Below, one piece after another: positions 8,032 to 17,572 of a stretch of DNA of 64,000 bases. Source of the DNA: Bacillota bacterium. Its GTDB lineage: Bacteria; Bacillota; UBA4882; UBA8346. Position 1 is the first letter of the stretch; every line of letters begins with the position of its first letter. The translations under genes were made by a program, and so were the position numbers. Under the pieces are notes generated by a model. The model saw only the letters and a list, made by a program, of their open reading frames with translations. It had not been told where the DNA came from and did no database searches. The stretch spans positions 36,634 to 100,633 of the forward strand of contig JAEWZY010000073.1 of assembly GCA_023394955.1 (NCBI GenBank), given 5' to 3'.

Positions 8032-8816
8032 TACTTATCTTCCTCAGCCCTTTGTCCGCATTTACAATAATAATTATCATTGATGGTCATTGTTAGGCAT
8101 TCGGTTATTAATTCCCTGAGTTTCTCCTGATTATTTTTCATTACCGTCACTACTTCCTGATGAGACAAGGGATGCTTGCTTAGTCCCGCAGCCCAATTGG
8201 TAATTGTACTGATCCCGGCGTAGCATATTCCTAATTCTCGGGCCAGGACCACCTCCGGCACTCCGGTCATTCCGACCACATCACCACCTAATTTCCGAAA
8301 CATTCTGATCTCGGCCGCAGTTTCATAACGAGGCCCTTCGGCGCAAACATAGCAACCTCTTTGCCGAATCTGAATCTTACAAGTCAAAGCGGCTTTTTTA
8401 ATCCTTTCCCGAAGTTCGGGACAGTAGGCTTCAGTCATATCAACATGGGCCCGGAAAGCGTCCTCTTTTTCAAAAAAAGTGAACGGACGCTGTTTAGTAA
8501 AGTCTAGGAACTGATCAATCACAGTCATGGTCCCCGGCGGGTATTTCCGGTTCAGACTTCCCACGGCGCTGGTAGCGATGATCCGCTTCACCCCAATTTC
8601 TTTTAAAGCCCAAATATTCGCGCGGTAGTTAAGCTGATGGGGTAATAGGGAGTGCTCCTTGCCGTGCCTTGGTATAAAAGCGACTTCCACTCCATTGGCT
8701 TTTCCGATTAAAGGATGCACCGCTCCATATGGAGTGTCAACTTGAATTTCTTTCTGATCGGTAAAGATCCCGGGTTGATAAAAACCGGAACCCCCGATAA
8801 TCGCCAGTTCAGCCAT
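8031..8816 (-). CDS. mtnP: S-methyl-5'-thioadenosine phosphorylase
   Basis: Phosphorolyses methylthioadenosine to adenine and methylthioribose-1-phosphate, the substrate of MtnA encoded just downstream. 261 residues, family PNP/MTAP: phosphate-binding GGSGFY near the N-terminus, FIPRHG, TSAVGSLN, and the signature YVCAEGPRYETAAEIR with the GMTGVPEV loop that selects 6-aminopurines. Start overlaps the end of the helicase gene by eight bases. Related enzymes may accept other nucleosides; the mtnA neighbour favours methylthioadenosine. Confidence 0.94.
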   Translation of the reverse strand: MAELAIIGGSGFYQPGIFTDQKEIQVDTPYGAVHPLIGKANGVEVAFIPRHGKEHSLLPHQLNYRANIWALKEIGVKRIIATSAVGSLNRKYPPGTMTVIDQFLDFTKQRPFTFFEKEDAFRAHVDMTEAYCPELRERIKKAALTCKIQIRQRGCYVCAEGPRYETAAEIRMFRKLGGDVVGMTGVPEVVLARELGICYAGISTITNWAAGLSKHPLSHQEVVTVMKNNQEKLRELITECLTMTINDNYYCKCGQRAEEDK

Positions 8817-11271
8817 GGTCCTTCCTCCCGAATTTCGCTATTTTTTCCCTGAGCTGTTGCTCGATTTTTTCCGGCAAGCGCACCAGCGGCGGAAAGTCCG
8901 CCTCAACATGTCTTCCTTGTTGTTCCATAATCCGATCATTATCTGGCGTTTTTGGCAAATAAGGCTCCATTTCCAACAGATCGTGGAGCATTACCAGAGC
9001 CCCTTCCTTATCGGGAATCCGGCCTTTCGCGGTGGAATCCGGGTCTAGTTGCGGATTGGGGGGCAATGGCGAACCGACACAAGAGGGACAACCATTTTCG
9101 CAGGAACAGCCGGTGATTAACTCTTGAGCCGCATTAAACAATTCCTCGACCCGCTCAAAGGAGCGGAGGGCAAAACCGAGACCGCCCGGATATTTATCAT
9201 AAACGAACAAAGCCGGGGACCCGAGGTTGGCCAAGTCTACTACGGAACCGATATCCCCCGAATCGCACATTACTAGAAAGGGTAATACTTCCGCCAAAAC
9301 ATTGGCGATCCCCAGCAAACTCTCTACCGGATCCCGTCCGAACTCTTTCACCAAATGCAAGGTTGATGGAGGCGGGACCACCCAGCAAGCGCTGGTCTCC
9401 ATCGTTTGCGGGTCCAGGCTAATCTTCCCGAACCCGATACTATCCCTAGACCCGAATTTAATCTTCCGGAACAGGTATGGTTTGATCATCACTTCTACCC
9501 CACCGAAACCGGTCTCAGCCTTCCGCCATTTAGACTCCAACTCCTTAGCGGTGGTCCGGATCTGGACTTCGGTAATGGATTGGGTAAAGTAATCTACTTC
9601 AAGTTTTTGGACATAAGAGATCTTTTGCGGCACATTCATCTCCTTAACAAAGTAAGTCTCACCGTCGTGAAGATAGATGGCCTCGGTAAAAATCTGCTGG
9701 TAAGCGCTGGCCTCATCCAGCGTCCCGATTACCTTTCCGGGAGTGGTTAAGGTGTCGACAATACTAAAAGTACTGTCGGATATATTTCTTAAACTAACTT
9801 CGGTGGAAGGAAAACCGGCGCTCCGCCAGTAAAATCGGTCCGCGGTCCGTTGCAACTGGCCCCCTTCCAGCAATAATTCCAACAAGGCCGGAGCGTAATC
9901 GCCGAATTGGCGGCAATCTTCGGCTACGATCGGGGCCTCAAAAGCGGCGCACCGTAAATGCCCCATTAAAATATGGGGATTATTAGGATCAATTACCGCC
10001 GCCTCCGGGTTCTGACCGAAGAAATACCCCGGATGCTTAGCTAAATATTGATCAATCGGATTTTGATGCGGGATATAGATCACCAGGGAATCTTCCCCCG
10101 CCCGCCCGACCCGGCCCGCCTGTTGCCAGCTGGAAGCGATGGTGCCGGGATAGCCTACGATCAAACAAGCCTCCAATTGACCGATATCGATCCCCAGCTC
10201 TAAAGCATTGGTACTGGTCACCCCCAGCAACTCGCCTTCGAACAATTGCCGTTCGATCTCCCGGCGTTCCTCCGGCAGGTATCCGCCGCGGTATGCCCGG
10301 ATCTTCTTTGCCAGACCGGGACTTTGTTTTTGGAGTTGGTCCTGGACATAACGGTACATCAATTCGGTTACCACCCGGGTTTTGGTAAAGGCGATGGTCG
10401 GGATCCGGTTCCGGATTAATTCCGTCATTAAATAGGCCGCTTCGGAGTTGGCGCTCTTCCGTTCGGTCCTGGTCTGATCCAGGTAAGGCGGGTTCCAGAA
10501 GACAAAATACTTTTTCCCCCGCGGGGCTCCGTCTTGATCGATTAAACGCATGGGCAAGCCTACCAAAGCCTCGGCATGGGCTTGGGGATTGTTGATCGTC
10601 GCCGAGGTGGCGATGAATACCGGAGAACCGCCATAATGGGTGCAAATCCGGCGCAACCGCCGGAGCACGTTGGCGACGTTGGAACCGAAAACTCCGCGAT
10701 AGGTATGGAGTTCATCGAGGACTACATATTTCAAATTGCCGAAAAACTGGGACCAGCCCGGATGTTTGGGCATAATGCCCTGATGGAGCATATCAGGGTT
10801 GGTCAAAATCAAATTTCCGGAATCGCGTAACTTTTTACGAAGATTGACCGGTGTGTCCCCGTCATAGGTACCCATCAACGGCGACTCGCTTTCCCCTTCA
10901 AAGAGCCGGAGCAAGTTTTTCAATTGGTCCTGGGCTAGCGCTTTGGTGGGGTATAAAAAGAGGGCCCGGGAACGACGGTCCTTGAAGAAGCTTTCCAACA
11001 CCGGCAGATTGTAACATAACGATTTGCCGCTGGCGGTGCCGCTGACGATTACCGTATGCTCCCCGTTCCGGAGGGCGTTAATTGCCCCGGCTTGGTGGGA
11101 ATAAAGTTTTTGAATGCCTTTCTTCTGAAGCAAACGGTCGATTTCGGGAACCAGCGACGGGCTAACTTCCCCAAAGACCGGTTCCCGTCCCGGCAGTTCC
11201 TGAATGAAAGCGATTTGGTCCTGGTAATACTGGTTATTCCTAATTTCGTTTAAAAAACGTTGGACGTCCAT
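8809..11271 (-). CDS. mrfA: DEAD/DEAH-box helicase with DUF1998, MrfA/YprA-like
   Basis: Superfamily 2 helicase of about 820 residues. It has Walker A (SGTASGKS), DELH box, SATINN motif III, a RecA2 domain with LELGIDIG and QQAGRVGRAG, and a C-terminal DUF1998 region with a CxCxxxCxxC cluster (CSCENGCPSC), probably a metal site. This is the architecture of Bacillus subtilis MrfA (YprA), which acts in mitomycin-adduct repair together with the exonuclease MrfB; mrfB is not adjacent here. ATG at 11271 chosen because GAGAGAGGT precedes it; an upstream GTG at 11289 lacks that spacing. Confidence 0.88.
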   Translation of the reverse strand: MDVQRFLNEIRNNQYYQDQIAFIQELPGREPVFGEVSPSLVPEIDRLLQKKGIQKLYSHQAGAINALRNGEHTVIVSGTASGKSLCYNLPVLESFFKDRRSRALFLYPTKALAQDQLKNLLRLFEGESESPLMGTYDGDTPVNLRKKLRDSGNLILTNPDMLHQGIMPKHPGWSQFFGNLKYVVLDELHTYRGVFGSNVANVLRRLRRICTHYGGSPVFIATSATINNPQAHAEALVGLPMRLIDQDGAPRGKKYFVFWNPPYLDQTRTERKSANSEAAYLMTELIRNRIPTIAFTKTRVVTELMYRYVQDQLQKQSPGLAKKIRAYRGGYLPEERREIERQLFEGELLGVTSTNALELGIDIGQLEACLIVGYPGTIASSWQQAGRVGRAGEDSLVIYIPHQNPIDQYLAKHPGYFFGQNPEAAVIDPNNPHILMGHLRCAAFEAPIVAEDCRQFGDYAPALLELLLEGGQLQRTADRFYWRSAGFPSTEVSLRNISDSTFSIVDTLTTPGKVIGTLDEASAYQQIFTEAIYLHDGETYFVKEMNVPQKISYVQKLEVDYFTQSITEVQIRTTAKELESKWRKAETGFGGVEVMIKPYLFRKIKFGSRDSIGFGKISLDPQTMETSACWVVPPPSTLHLVKEFGRDPVESLLGIANVLAEVLPFLVMCDSGDIGSVVDLANLGSPALFVYDKYPGGLGFALRSFERVEELFNAAQELITGCSCENGCPSCVGSPLPPNPQLDPDSTAKGRIPDKEGALVMLHDLLEMEPYLPKTPDNDRIMEQQGRHVEADFPPLVRLPEKIEQQLREKIAKFGRKDHG

Positions 11272-11399
11272 CAAAATACCTCTCTCCACTGTTAAAAATC
11301 AATTCGACAATGGAAAGAGGCTTCCTCTTTTTCGGATAATATAAGAATTAAGTCAATGGGCTTCCTTTTGCCGTTACCTTTGACATATCGAATTTATGT

Positions 11400-11960
11400 T
11401 TATTCCGATTCCTTCATCGGCGGGAAAGTAACGCTTTTATCCTGTTGAACTATATCCAAAACCATGCAGTCGGTAAGCAAATCGTGGACTGCTTGTTTTT
11501 TGTCGTTAAAAGCCAGAAATATAAAACCAATCCCTAAAGTGGATATTGAGAGAAAATGCGCCAAGTACCTCTTTGTTGATTGCAATAAAGTTAGCGCTTC
11601 ACCCTCCAAATCGGTAACCTCCAGTTTCAACGCAAACTTCCCGATAGTTCCATGTAGCGTAGAACTCTCCAAGCCAGCATAATAGGCCCAGCCGATTATA
11701 ATGCACAGCCCGATTCCGATTCCCTTGGCGAAATAAATCAACAAAAGGCACGGGATCATTAAGATTATTGCATCAATCATCATTGCCGCCATTCTGAGCG
11801 GAAAATCAGCTTGTTTAAACTGGGATAAGCGAATAAAGTTTCGTTCACGGTAATTGCCAAAATTGTCCTTGGTTGGCACAGTCGCGGCTTCTTTGTTTTT
11901 ACAATAGGGACAACTTTTAAAATCCGATTGATAGCTTTTGCCGCATTTATCACAATACAT
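11400..11960 (-). CDS. RDD-family membrane protein with N-terminal zinc ribbon
   Basis: 186 residues. The N-terminus has two CxxC knuckles (CDKCGKSYQS, then CPYC), a zinc ribbon. Residues from about 52 form an RDD domain: the Arg-Met of FPLRMAAMMIDAI, two hydrophobic segments, a short HGTIGKFALKLEV and a last hydrophobic segment before KKQAVHDLLT. RDD proteins are small integral membrane proteins, some linked to Na+(Li+, K+)/H+ exchange; the function here is unknown. Good RBS (GGAGG). Single gene, divergent from the ygiQ-type gene. Confidence 0.82.
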   Translation of the reverse strand: MYCDKCGKSYQSDFKSCPYCKNKEAATVPTKDNFGNYRERNFIRLSQFKQADFPLRMAAMMIDAIILMIPCLLLIYFAKGIGIGLCIIIGWAYYAGLESSTLHGTIGKFALKLEVTDLEGEALTLLQSTKRYLAHFLSISTLGIGFIFLAFNDKKQAVHDLLTDCMVLDIVQQDKSVTFPPMKESE

Positions 11961-12155
11961 ATCTAAACCTCCGCCTCTGCAAATCCATTAATCCTACTCG
12001 CGATTCAAGCCATTATTATTAGAAATTTCTATATATTTCCTCTTTCCCCTGCCTAAGACCGCTAAAAAATTGAAGATTGCATAATCTCGACAAAAGAGTA
12101 ATAATAAAATAAGTTTGCAAGTTAAGTTTGTCTATAGAATACCGAAGGAGCTTCC

Positions 12156-13916
12156 ATGTTTCTCCCTACTACCCGCCAAGAATTAGACAGTCTCGGTTGG
12201 AACAAGCTTGATGTAATTATAATATCCGGCGACACCTATATTGACAGCCCTTATATCGGGGCGGCGGTCATTGGTAAGGTTTTGCAAAGCGCCGGTTACC
12301 GGGTGGGGATCATTGCCCAGCCCGATACGGAAAGCGGCGCCGATATCACCCGCCTCGGCGAGCCCCGTTTGTTTTGGGGGATAACTTCCGGAAACGTCGA
12401 CTCAATGGTGGCCAATTATACCGCCTCCAAAAAGAAACGGCGCCAAGACGACTTTACCCCCGGAGGCGTCAATCAGCGCCGCCCGGACCGTTCCCTAATC
12501 GTCTATACCAATCTGGTCCGGCGTTATTTTAAAAAGACCAAACCCATAATCCTGGGCGGGATTGAAGCCAGTCTCCGCCGGGTCGCCCACTATGATTATT
12601 GGGACAACGACCTCCGCCGTTCCGTTTTATTTGACGCCAAGGCTGATCTAATAGTTTATGGTATGGGAGAACGAACCGTCTTAGAACTCGCCCGGAAACT
12701 GGCTGAGGGCGCCCCGGTCCATTCGGTTCGCGGCACTTGTCATATCGCCGCCGAACCCCCATCCGGTTACCTGCGGCTGCCTTCCTATGATGATGTTAAA
12801 ACCGATCCGGATCAGCTCCTCAGGATGTTTCACCTGTTCTACAATAACAGCGACCCTTTGACAGCCAAAGGTTTAATCCAGCTTCACAACGAACGTTACC
12901 TAATCCAAAACCCGCCCGCTTTATACCTTACCGAAGACGAACTCTCCGCCGTCCACGACCTTGAGTACGAACGGGATGTCCATCCCTTCTATAAGAAAAG
13001 TGGTGAAGTCCGGGCCTTGGATACGATCCGTTTCTCTATCAATACCCATCGCGGCTGTTATGGAGAGTGCAACTTTTGTTCAATTGCGGTCCATCAAGGA
13101 CGTACCATCCGAAGCAGGAACGAGGCGTCGATTTTGACCGAAGCCCGCGCCTTAACCAAGCTGCCCGATTTCAAAGGTTATATCTTGGATCTGGGCGGCC
13201 CTACCGCCAATATGTATGGGATCGAATGTCAAAGCAAGCAAACCAAGGGAAGTTGTTCCGGTAAGCGCTGCCTTCATCCTGCTGTTTGCCAAAACTTGAT
13301 GGTAAGCCATGCCGGACAGATTGAATTATTGAAAAAGATCCGTAAAATTCCGGGGATTAAGAAGGTGTTTGTAGCCTCGGGGATCCGTTACGACCTTATT
13401 TTGAACGACCGAAAATACGGCCTGGTTTACCTTGATGAAATCGTGAAACACCACATTTCCGGCCAAATGAAGATCGCTCCGGAACATACCGAGGATAAAG
13501 TCTTAAAGCTGATGGGCAAACCCGGCCGGGAAAAGCTTAGGGATTTCAAGGGTTTATTCGATAAATTGAATCGAAAAGCGGGCAAAAAGCAGTTTCTCAC
13601 CTACTACCTGATCGCCGCCCATCCGGGCTGCGACGCGCAGGACATGCTGAAATTGAAGGAATTCGCTTCCAAGGAACTTCAACTCCGCCCGGAACAAGTA
13701 CAGATCTTCACTCCGCTGCCGTCAACTTATTCAGCCTTGATGTACTATACCGGCAAAAATCCGTTCACCGGGGAAAAACTTTTTGTAGAGAAGGATTTGC
13801 GCCGGAAGGAAGAGCAAAAAAGGTTGGTGATTGAAAACAATAAAAAAACCGGCAGCCGTTCTCAAGTTCGAAGAAAAAAGAACACCGGCAAAGGTAGTAA
13901 AAAATCTAACTCTTAA
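12156..13916 (+). CDS. YgiQ family radical SAM protein
   Basis: 586 residues, UPF0313/YgiQ family. It has an N-terminal B12-binding-like region (IIISGDTYIDSPYIGAAVIG), then the radical SAM 4Fe-4S motif CX3CX2C (Cys301, Cys305, Cys308) in HRGCYGECNFCSIAVHQG, and a lysine/arginine-rich C-terminal tail (about 560-586). The family is widespread but its reaction is not established. Transcribed alone: RBS AAGGAG five bases before the ATG and a strong terminator 24 bases after the stop. The cytosolic location is inferred. Confidence 0.93.
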   Translation: MFLPTTRQELDSLGWNKLDVIIISGDTYIDSPYIGAAVIGKVLQSAGYRVGIIAQPDTESGADITRLGEPRLFWGITSGNVDSMVANYTASKKKRRQDDFTPGGVNQRRPDRSLIVYTNLVRRYFKKTKPIILGGIEASLRRVAHYDYWDNDLRRSVLFDAKADLIVYGMGERTVLELARKLAEGAPVHSVRGTCHIAAEPPSGYLRLPSYDDVKTDPDQLLRMFHLFYNNSDPLTAKGLIQLHNERYLIQNPPALYLTEDELSAVHDLEYERDVHPFYKKSGEVRALDTIRFSINTHRGCYGECNFCSIAVHQGRTIRSRNEASILTEARALTKLPDFKGYILDLGGPTANMYGIECQSKQTKGSCSGKRCLHPAVCQNLMVSHAGQIELLKKIRKIPGIKKVFVASGIRYDLILNDRKYGLVYLDEIVKHHISGQMKIAPEHTEDKVLKLMGKPGREKLRDFKGLFDKLNRKAGKKQFLTYYLIAAHPGCDAQDMLKLKEFASKELQLRPEQVQIFTPLPSTYSALMYYTGKNPFTGEKLFVEKDLRRKEEQKRLVIENNKKTGSRSQVRRKKNTGKGSKKSNS

Positions 13917-13940
13917 ATTTATATGGGCATTAATAAAATA

Positions 13941-13976
13941 AAGTTAGCTCCTGGGAAAGGAGCTAACTTATTTTTA
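13941..13976. terminator. Bidirectional terminator between ygiQ-type gene and acyl-AMP ligase
   Basis: Arms AAGTTAGCTCC (13941-13951) and GGAGCTAACTT (13959-13969) with a 7-nt loop. ATTTTTA follows on the plus strand and TTATTTTATT on the minus strand, so it can serve both convergent genes. Confidence 0.92.
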
Positions 13977-13997
13977 GGGGCTATCCTTGGGTCCCCT

Positions 13998-16124
13998 CTA
14001 CCGGGGGAACATCTTTTTCAATTGAATTACCGCGTTTGAAACCGGGACTGCCAGTTTTCTCCGGAGGCTTTTGTTGGTAAATAAACTACCGATACTTCTC
14101 AATTTTTCAAAAGAGATAATCGGCTCAACCGAAGCTTCTATTGAAGCGGCGACTTGCCCGCAACCGCCGAACCTTTCCATTTTCTTTAATACCAATTCCG
14201 AAAGACCGTTCACGTTCGGACAACTGTAATATTCGGAGTCCGGGATATCAATCCGATATTTCTCTTCCACCCTTGCCAAAAGGCTGACACCGGATAAGCT
14301 ATCCCCGCCAAGATCTTTGATGAAGTGAGCAGTATCGCTTATCTTATCTTCATGTAGATCAAGAACCTCGCTAAAGACTCTCTTAAGATCCGCTTTAATC
14401 ATTTGGTACTCATTGGCATGGATTTCGGTCTCAATATTGTTTTTAGCGCCATTCTTCGTACTATGGATAATTTCATATCCGGGATTTCTAAGGGCCAGTT
14501 CCACCAGGTCAATCTTCTTGGTTTCAATCAGCTTTCGTAATTGTTTCCGTTTAACCTTAATCCCGTTTACAGTAGGCAGGGGCTCCGTTGTCAAGTAGAC
14601 TTTATTGATTTTTTTCATAATCGGCAGAGTATAATTAATGGTATTGATCCCATTGCGGAGTTTGTTGTAAACTTCCCAATTCATATCAATTTTCTCGATA
14701 CTAATCACTAAGGTAATATATTCATAGTTGACGTCTTTTTTAGTCCCCAGCACACAGAGGTGGCTTTGGACCGGCAACCCTTCAAAATAGCCCTCTAATT
14801 CATCCGGGTAGATGTTTTCCCCGGATTCGTTAATGATGATCTCCTTGATCCTTCCCTCGATCCAGAAACTATCCTTGGCGCATCTCCCGATATCCTCGGA
14901 ATTGAGCCACCCATCGCCGTCAATGTCGGCTGGGCAATACACTCCCTCGATCATCCTGCCGCTATGTATCCCTTTCCCTCTAATATAAAGGGGGCCTACG
15001 CTATTTTCGCCGTTGATCTGGTACTCAATATATTTTAAGGGTTTCCCGATTGATCCGGTAATTCTTTTATTCAGGGCCTTACTGCTTTCGCAGGAGGTTA
15101 TGCCAACTTCAGTCATGCCATAGCCGCATACCGTATAGTATCCGAGGGCATTCATCATCTTCAAGGTTTTCGATGAGGTATAGCTTCCCCCGCAGATTAT
15201 CGCCTTAATCTGGTCCCCCATTAGCTGCGCCAACATGCCCTTGAACATTTTGGCGGCGGCCTTCAATCCCAACTCCGGATTGATCCCTTGCAATAACAGG
15301 CTTAGCTCCCTCATGACGTAGACCGCGAATCGTTCCCGCTTGGATCTCCGGTTAAGCTTTTTTTGAATTGATTTAACCAAATTGTTGGGGAGTATCGGCA
15401 CAGTGAGAATGTGGGTAACCCCATGATTGCGGCATGCTTCCAAGAGGGTCTCCGGAGCCCGGGCCTTAGGATACACAAAAGCGGCGCCATAAAAACTAAA
15501 CCAGATATAGGTCCCCATAAACCCGAATATATGATGGAAAGGTAAAAAGGCCAATATTTTATCGGTCTTTAACGGCCGGATCCTGTCGTTCTCAGTAATC
15601 AGCGGCCAGGTATTAAAGATTTGATAACAGACGGCTTCGCCGATATAATAATATACTTTGCTGGTGGAAGTTGTGCCGGAAGTGCATAAGGCATATTCAT
15701 CACTCCAGCGGGGAATGAATCCGGCCGGTTCCTCGGCTTCAAAATCAAACGCCGAAGTCAGCAGCATTTTAGCTCCGGCTTGCCCCATCAGATGAGCGGT
15801 CCCTTCATCCCCCTGCCCGGCATCTAACAACAAAGGTTTATAGCCGGACATCAGGATCGACCAAAATAGCACCGGCCATAACGGAGAATTCGGCATCTTT
15901 AAGCCGATAAACGAATCCTTTTCAATATGGGCGCAGATCCGCGAAAGCTTGGCGGCGGCTTTAAGAATTTGATGGTGGTAATCTTGATAAGTCCATTTAA
16001 CTACTTGCCCGTTTTCGATAAATTCAGAAGCGACGCTGTCGTTATTCATAATAATTTGATAGACGCTTGCAAAATTCTTGGGTAACTTTTCGAGGAGATC
16101 TAAATTTTTTTCATATTCTTTCAT
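13998..16124 (-). CDS. AMP-dependent acyl ligase fused to an acyl carrier domain
   Basis: 708 residues. N-terminal ANL adenylation domain: phosphate loop TSGTTSTSK (148-156), YGMTEVG, the GENIYPDELEG segment and VNGIKVKRKQLRK near the catalytic lysine. A phosphopantetheine carrier domain follows with attachment serine in GGDSLSG (about residue 610) and a basic tail after it. It should activate an acid as acyl-AMP and load it on its own carrier arm, as in loading modules of lipid or polyketide-type pathways. No partner synthase, thioesterase or 4'-PP transferase is next to it, so the product is unknown. Single gene with its own terminator. Confidence 0.85.
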   Translation of the reverse strand: MKEYEKNLDLLEKLPKNFASVYQIIMNNDSVASEFIENGQVVKWTYQDYHHQILKAAAKLSRICAHIEKDSFIGLKMPNSPLWPVLFWSILMSGYKPLLLDAGQGDEGTAHLMGQAGAKMLLTSAFDFEAEEPAGFIPRWSDEYALCTSGTTSTSKVYYYIGEAVCYQIFNTWPLITENDRIRPLKTDKILAFLPFHHIFGFMGTYIWFSFYGAAFVYPKARAPETLLEACRNHGVTHILTVPILPNNLVKSIQKKLNRRSKRERFAVYVMRELSLLLQGINPELGLKAAAKMFKGMLAQLMGDQIKAIICGGSYTSSKTLKMMNALGYYTVCGYGMTEVGITSCESSKALNKRITGSIGKPLKYIEYQINGENSVGPLYIRGKGIHSGRMIEGVYCPADIDGDGWLNSEDIGRCAKDSFWIEGRIKEIIINESGENIYPDELEGYFEGLPVQSHLCVLGTKKDVNYEYITLVISIEKIDMNWEVYNKLRNGINTINYTLPIMKKINKVYLTTEPLPTVNGIKVKRKQLRKLIETKKIDLVELALRNPGYEIIHSTKNGAKNNIETEIHANEYQMIKADLKRVFSEVLDLHEDKISDTAHFIKDLGGDSLSGVSLLARVEEKYRIDIPDSEYYSCPNVNGLSELVLKKMERFGGCGQVAASIEASVEPIISFEKLRSIGSLFTNKSLRRKLAVPVSNAVIQLKKMFPR

Positions 16125-16422
16125 ATCAAGACCCCTAAAAATTAAATTAATTCCGGCTTTCTCAAATATTGGCCAGAATTTCTTGTAATGCTTACGGCAA
16201 TAGGCTATTTAGCTTATTTTCTAAAACAAAACATCCTTTTCTATTATAACCCAACTTTGAAACTATGAAAAGCATAAACAATCCACGAAATCAAAACCTA
16301 AACTCTACAATGCTCCCATAGGGTAAGACACAAAATCGGATTAGTGTTTATCGAAAGCCGGTATTGAGAGTCGTTAGTGATAGGGGAATTCCCCTATTTC
16401 GCCAATTCATCCAATCCCGATT

Positions 16423-17286
16423 TCATTTCTTTCGGACAGGAATCCAAACTTCACTATAAGCATAATCTTTTTTATCCTCATCCATCTTAGTAAAAGAAAA
16501 AGTAGGGGCGTTGATTACTTCATAGTTGGATGAAGGAAGCCATTCCGAATATGTTTTTGCCATCGTGTCTTGTAGCGCGGACGGAAATGGCCCTTCATTG
16601 GGGAATATTGCCCAAGTATAAGCTTCCACCGGCACTTTTTCCAACAAAGCGCTCACTTGATTCTCAGTCGTTAAAACACCTATTAGATGCGTTAAATAGC
16701 CTTCTTCTTTTAAGAAATTAGCGTCGGCCTCATAAGAAGCATTAACAATTTCATAGGGTTCAATATTTTGAAGAGAATGCATCTCTTCTTTTTGTTCCTC
16801 CGTTATGCTCTCCGCAAGCTTTACAATCTCGTTATTAACGCCTTCAAATTGCATAGGGACACGTTTACTTACACCGACTAAATTAAAGGCCGGTTTGTCT
16901 TCAATTTTAAATTCCATAGCGCTTCCTCCCTTGAAGGTTATTATGAATGAAAGTTTGGGAAAGGATTTACTGATGCCTTTCTTTATTACATCTGATGGTA
17001 AAAACCCACTCCATTTTTTAAACGCTCGGGTAAAGCCGTCCATTGACTGATAACCGTATTTTAAAGCGACATCCGTTACTTTTTCCCCATGTAATAAATC
17101 CATACTGGCTTCCGACAGTTTTCTGTGTTTGATATATTCACTAAGGGTTAACCCGGAAAGATAAAAAAATATCTTTCTAAAGTGATAGTCGGAAACGCCG
17201 GCGTATTCGGAAATTATTTCAAGAGATAGATCGTCGGTTAAATGATCTTCAATATAGTCAATGACCTGATTTAATTCCTTTAACAT
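16423..17286 (-). CDS. AraC-family regulator with GyrI-like effector domain
   Basis: 287 residues. Two helix-turn-helix units at the N-terminus (about 1-105: LSLEIISEYAGVSDYHFRKI, then VTDVALKYGYQSMDGFTRAF) and a C-terminal GyrI-like ligand-binding domain (from about 120: FKIEDKPAFNLVGVSKRV to the end). Such proteins bind small drugs or metabolites and activate nearby genes, but no obvious target is adjacent. The ATG at 17286 is preferred because AGAGGGAG lies five bases upstream; an ATG at 17304 has none. About 285 bases without a gene lie on either side. Confidence 0.88.
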   Translation of the reverse strand: MLKELNQVIDYIEDHLTDDLSLEIISEYAGVSDYHFRKIFFYLSGLTLSEYIKHRKLSEASMDLLHGEKVTDVALKYGYQSMDGFTRAFKKWSGFLPSDVIKKGISKSFPKLSFIITFKGGSAMEFKIEDKPAFNLVGVSKRVPMQFEGVNNEIVKLAESITEEQKEEMHSLQNIEPYEIVNASYEADANFLKEEGYLTHLIGVLTTENQVSALLEKVPVEAYTWAIFPNEGPFPSALQDTMAKTYSEWLPSSNYEVINAPTFSFTKMDEDKKDYAYSEVWIPVRKK

Positions 17287-17572
17287 TGTCTCCCTCTCTT
17301 TCATTAAACATCATACCAAAGCTACTTGAACGGCGCTCGACTTTGATAACCCCAAAAATATCGAATCGTTATGAAATCCACCTAGAGAAATTTTCAAGGC
17401 AGCCACTTACCCAAATGATTTATAATCAGTCGCCCGGAAATTCAGGGAACCACTTCTCCGATTAACACAATCCATGGATAAATCAAAAGATCCTTCCGAT
17501 TTCGAAACACCTATAAACGCTCCGAATTATCTTCAGGATCTCCGTTTTAATGATTTAAATATTCCCTTTTGC

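Noticed and set aside
11312..11332. Hairpin AAAGAGG/CCTCTTT near the helicase start
   Set aside because: T-run is on the plus strand where no gene ends; neighbouring genes are both on the minus strand.
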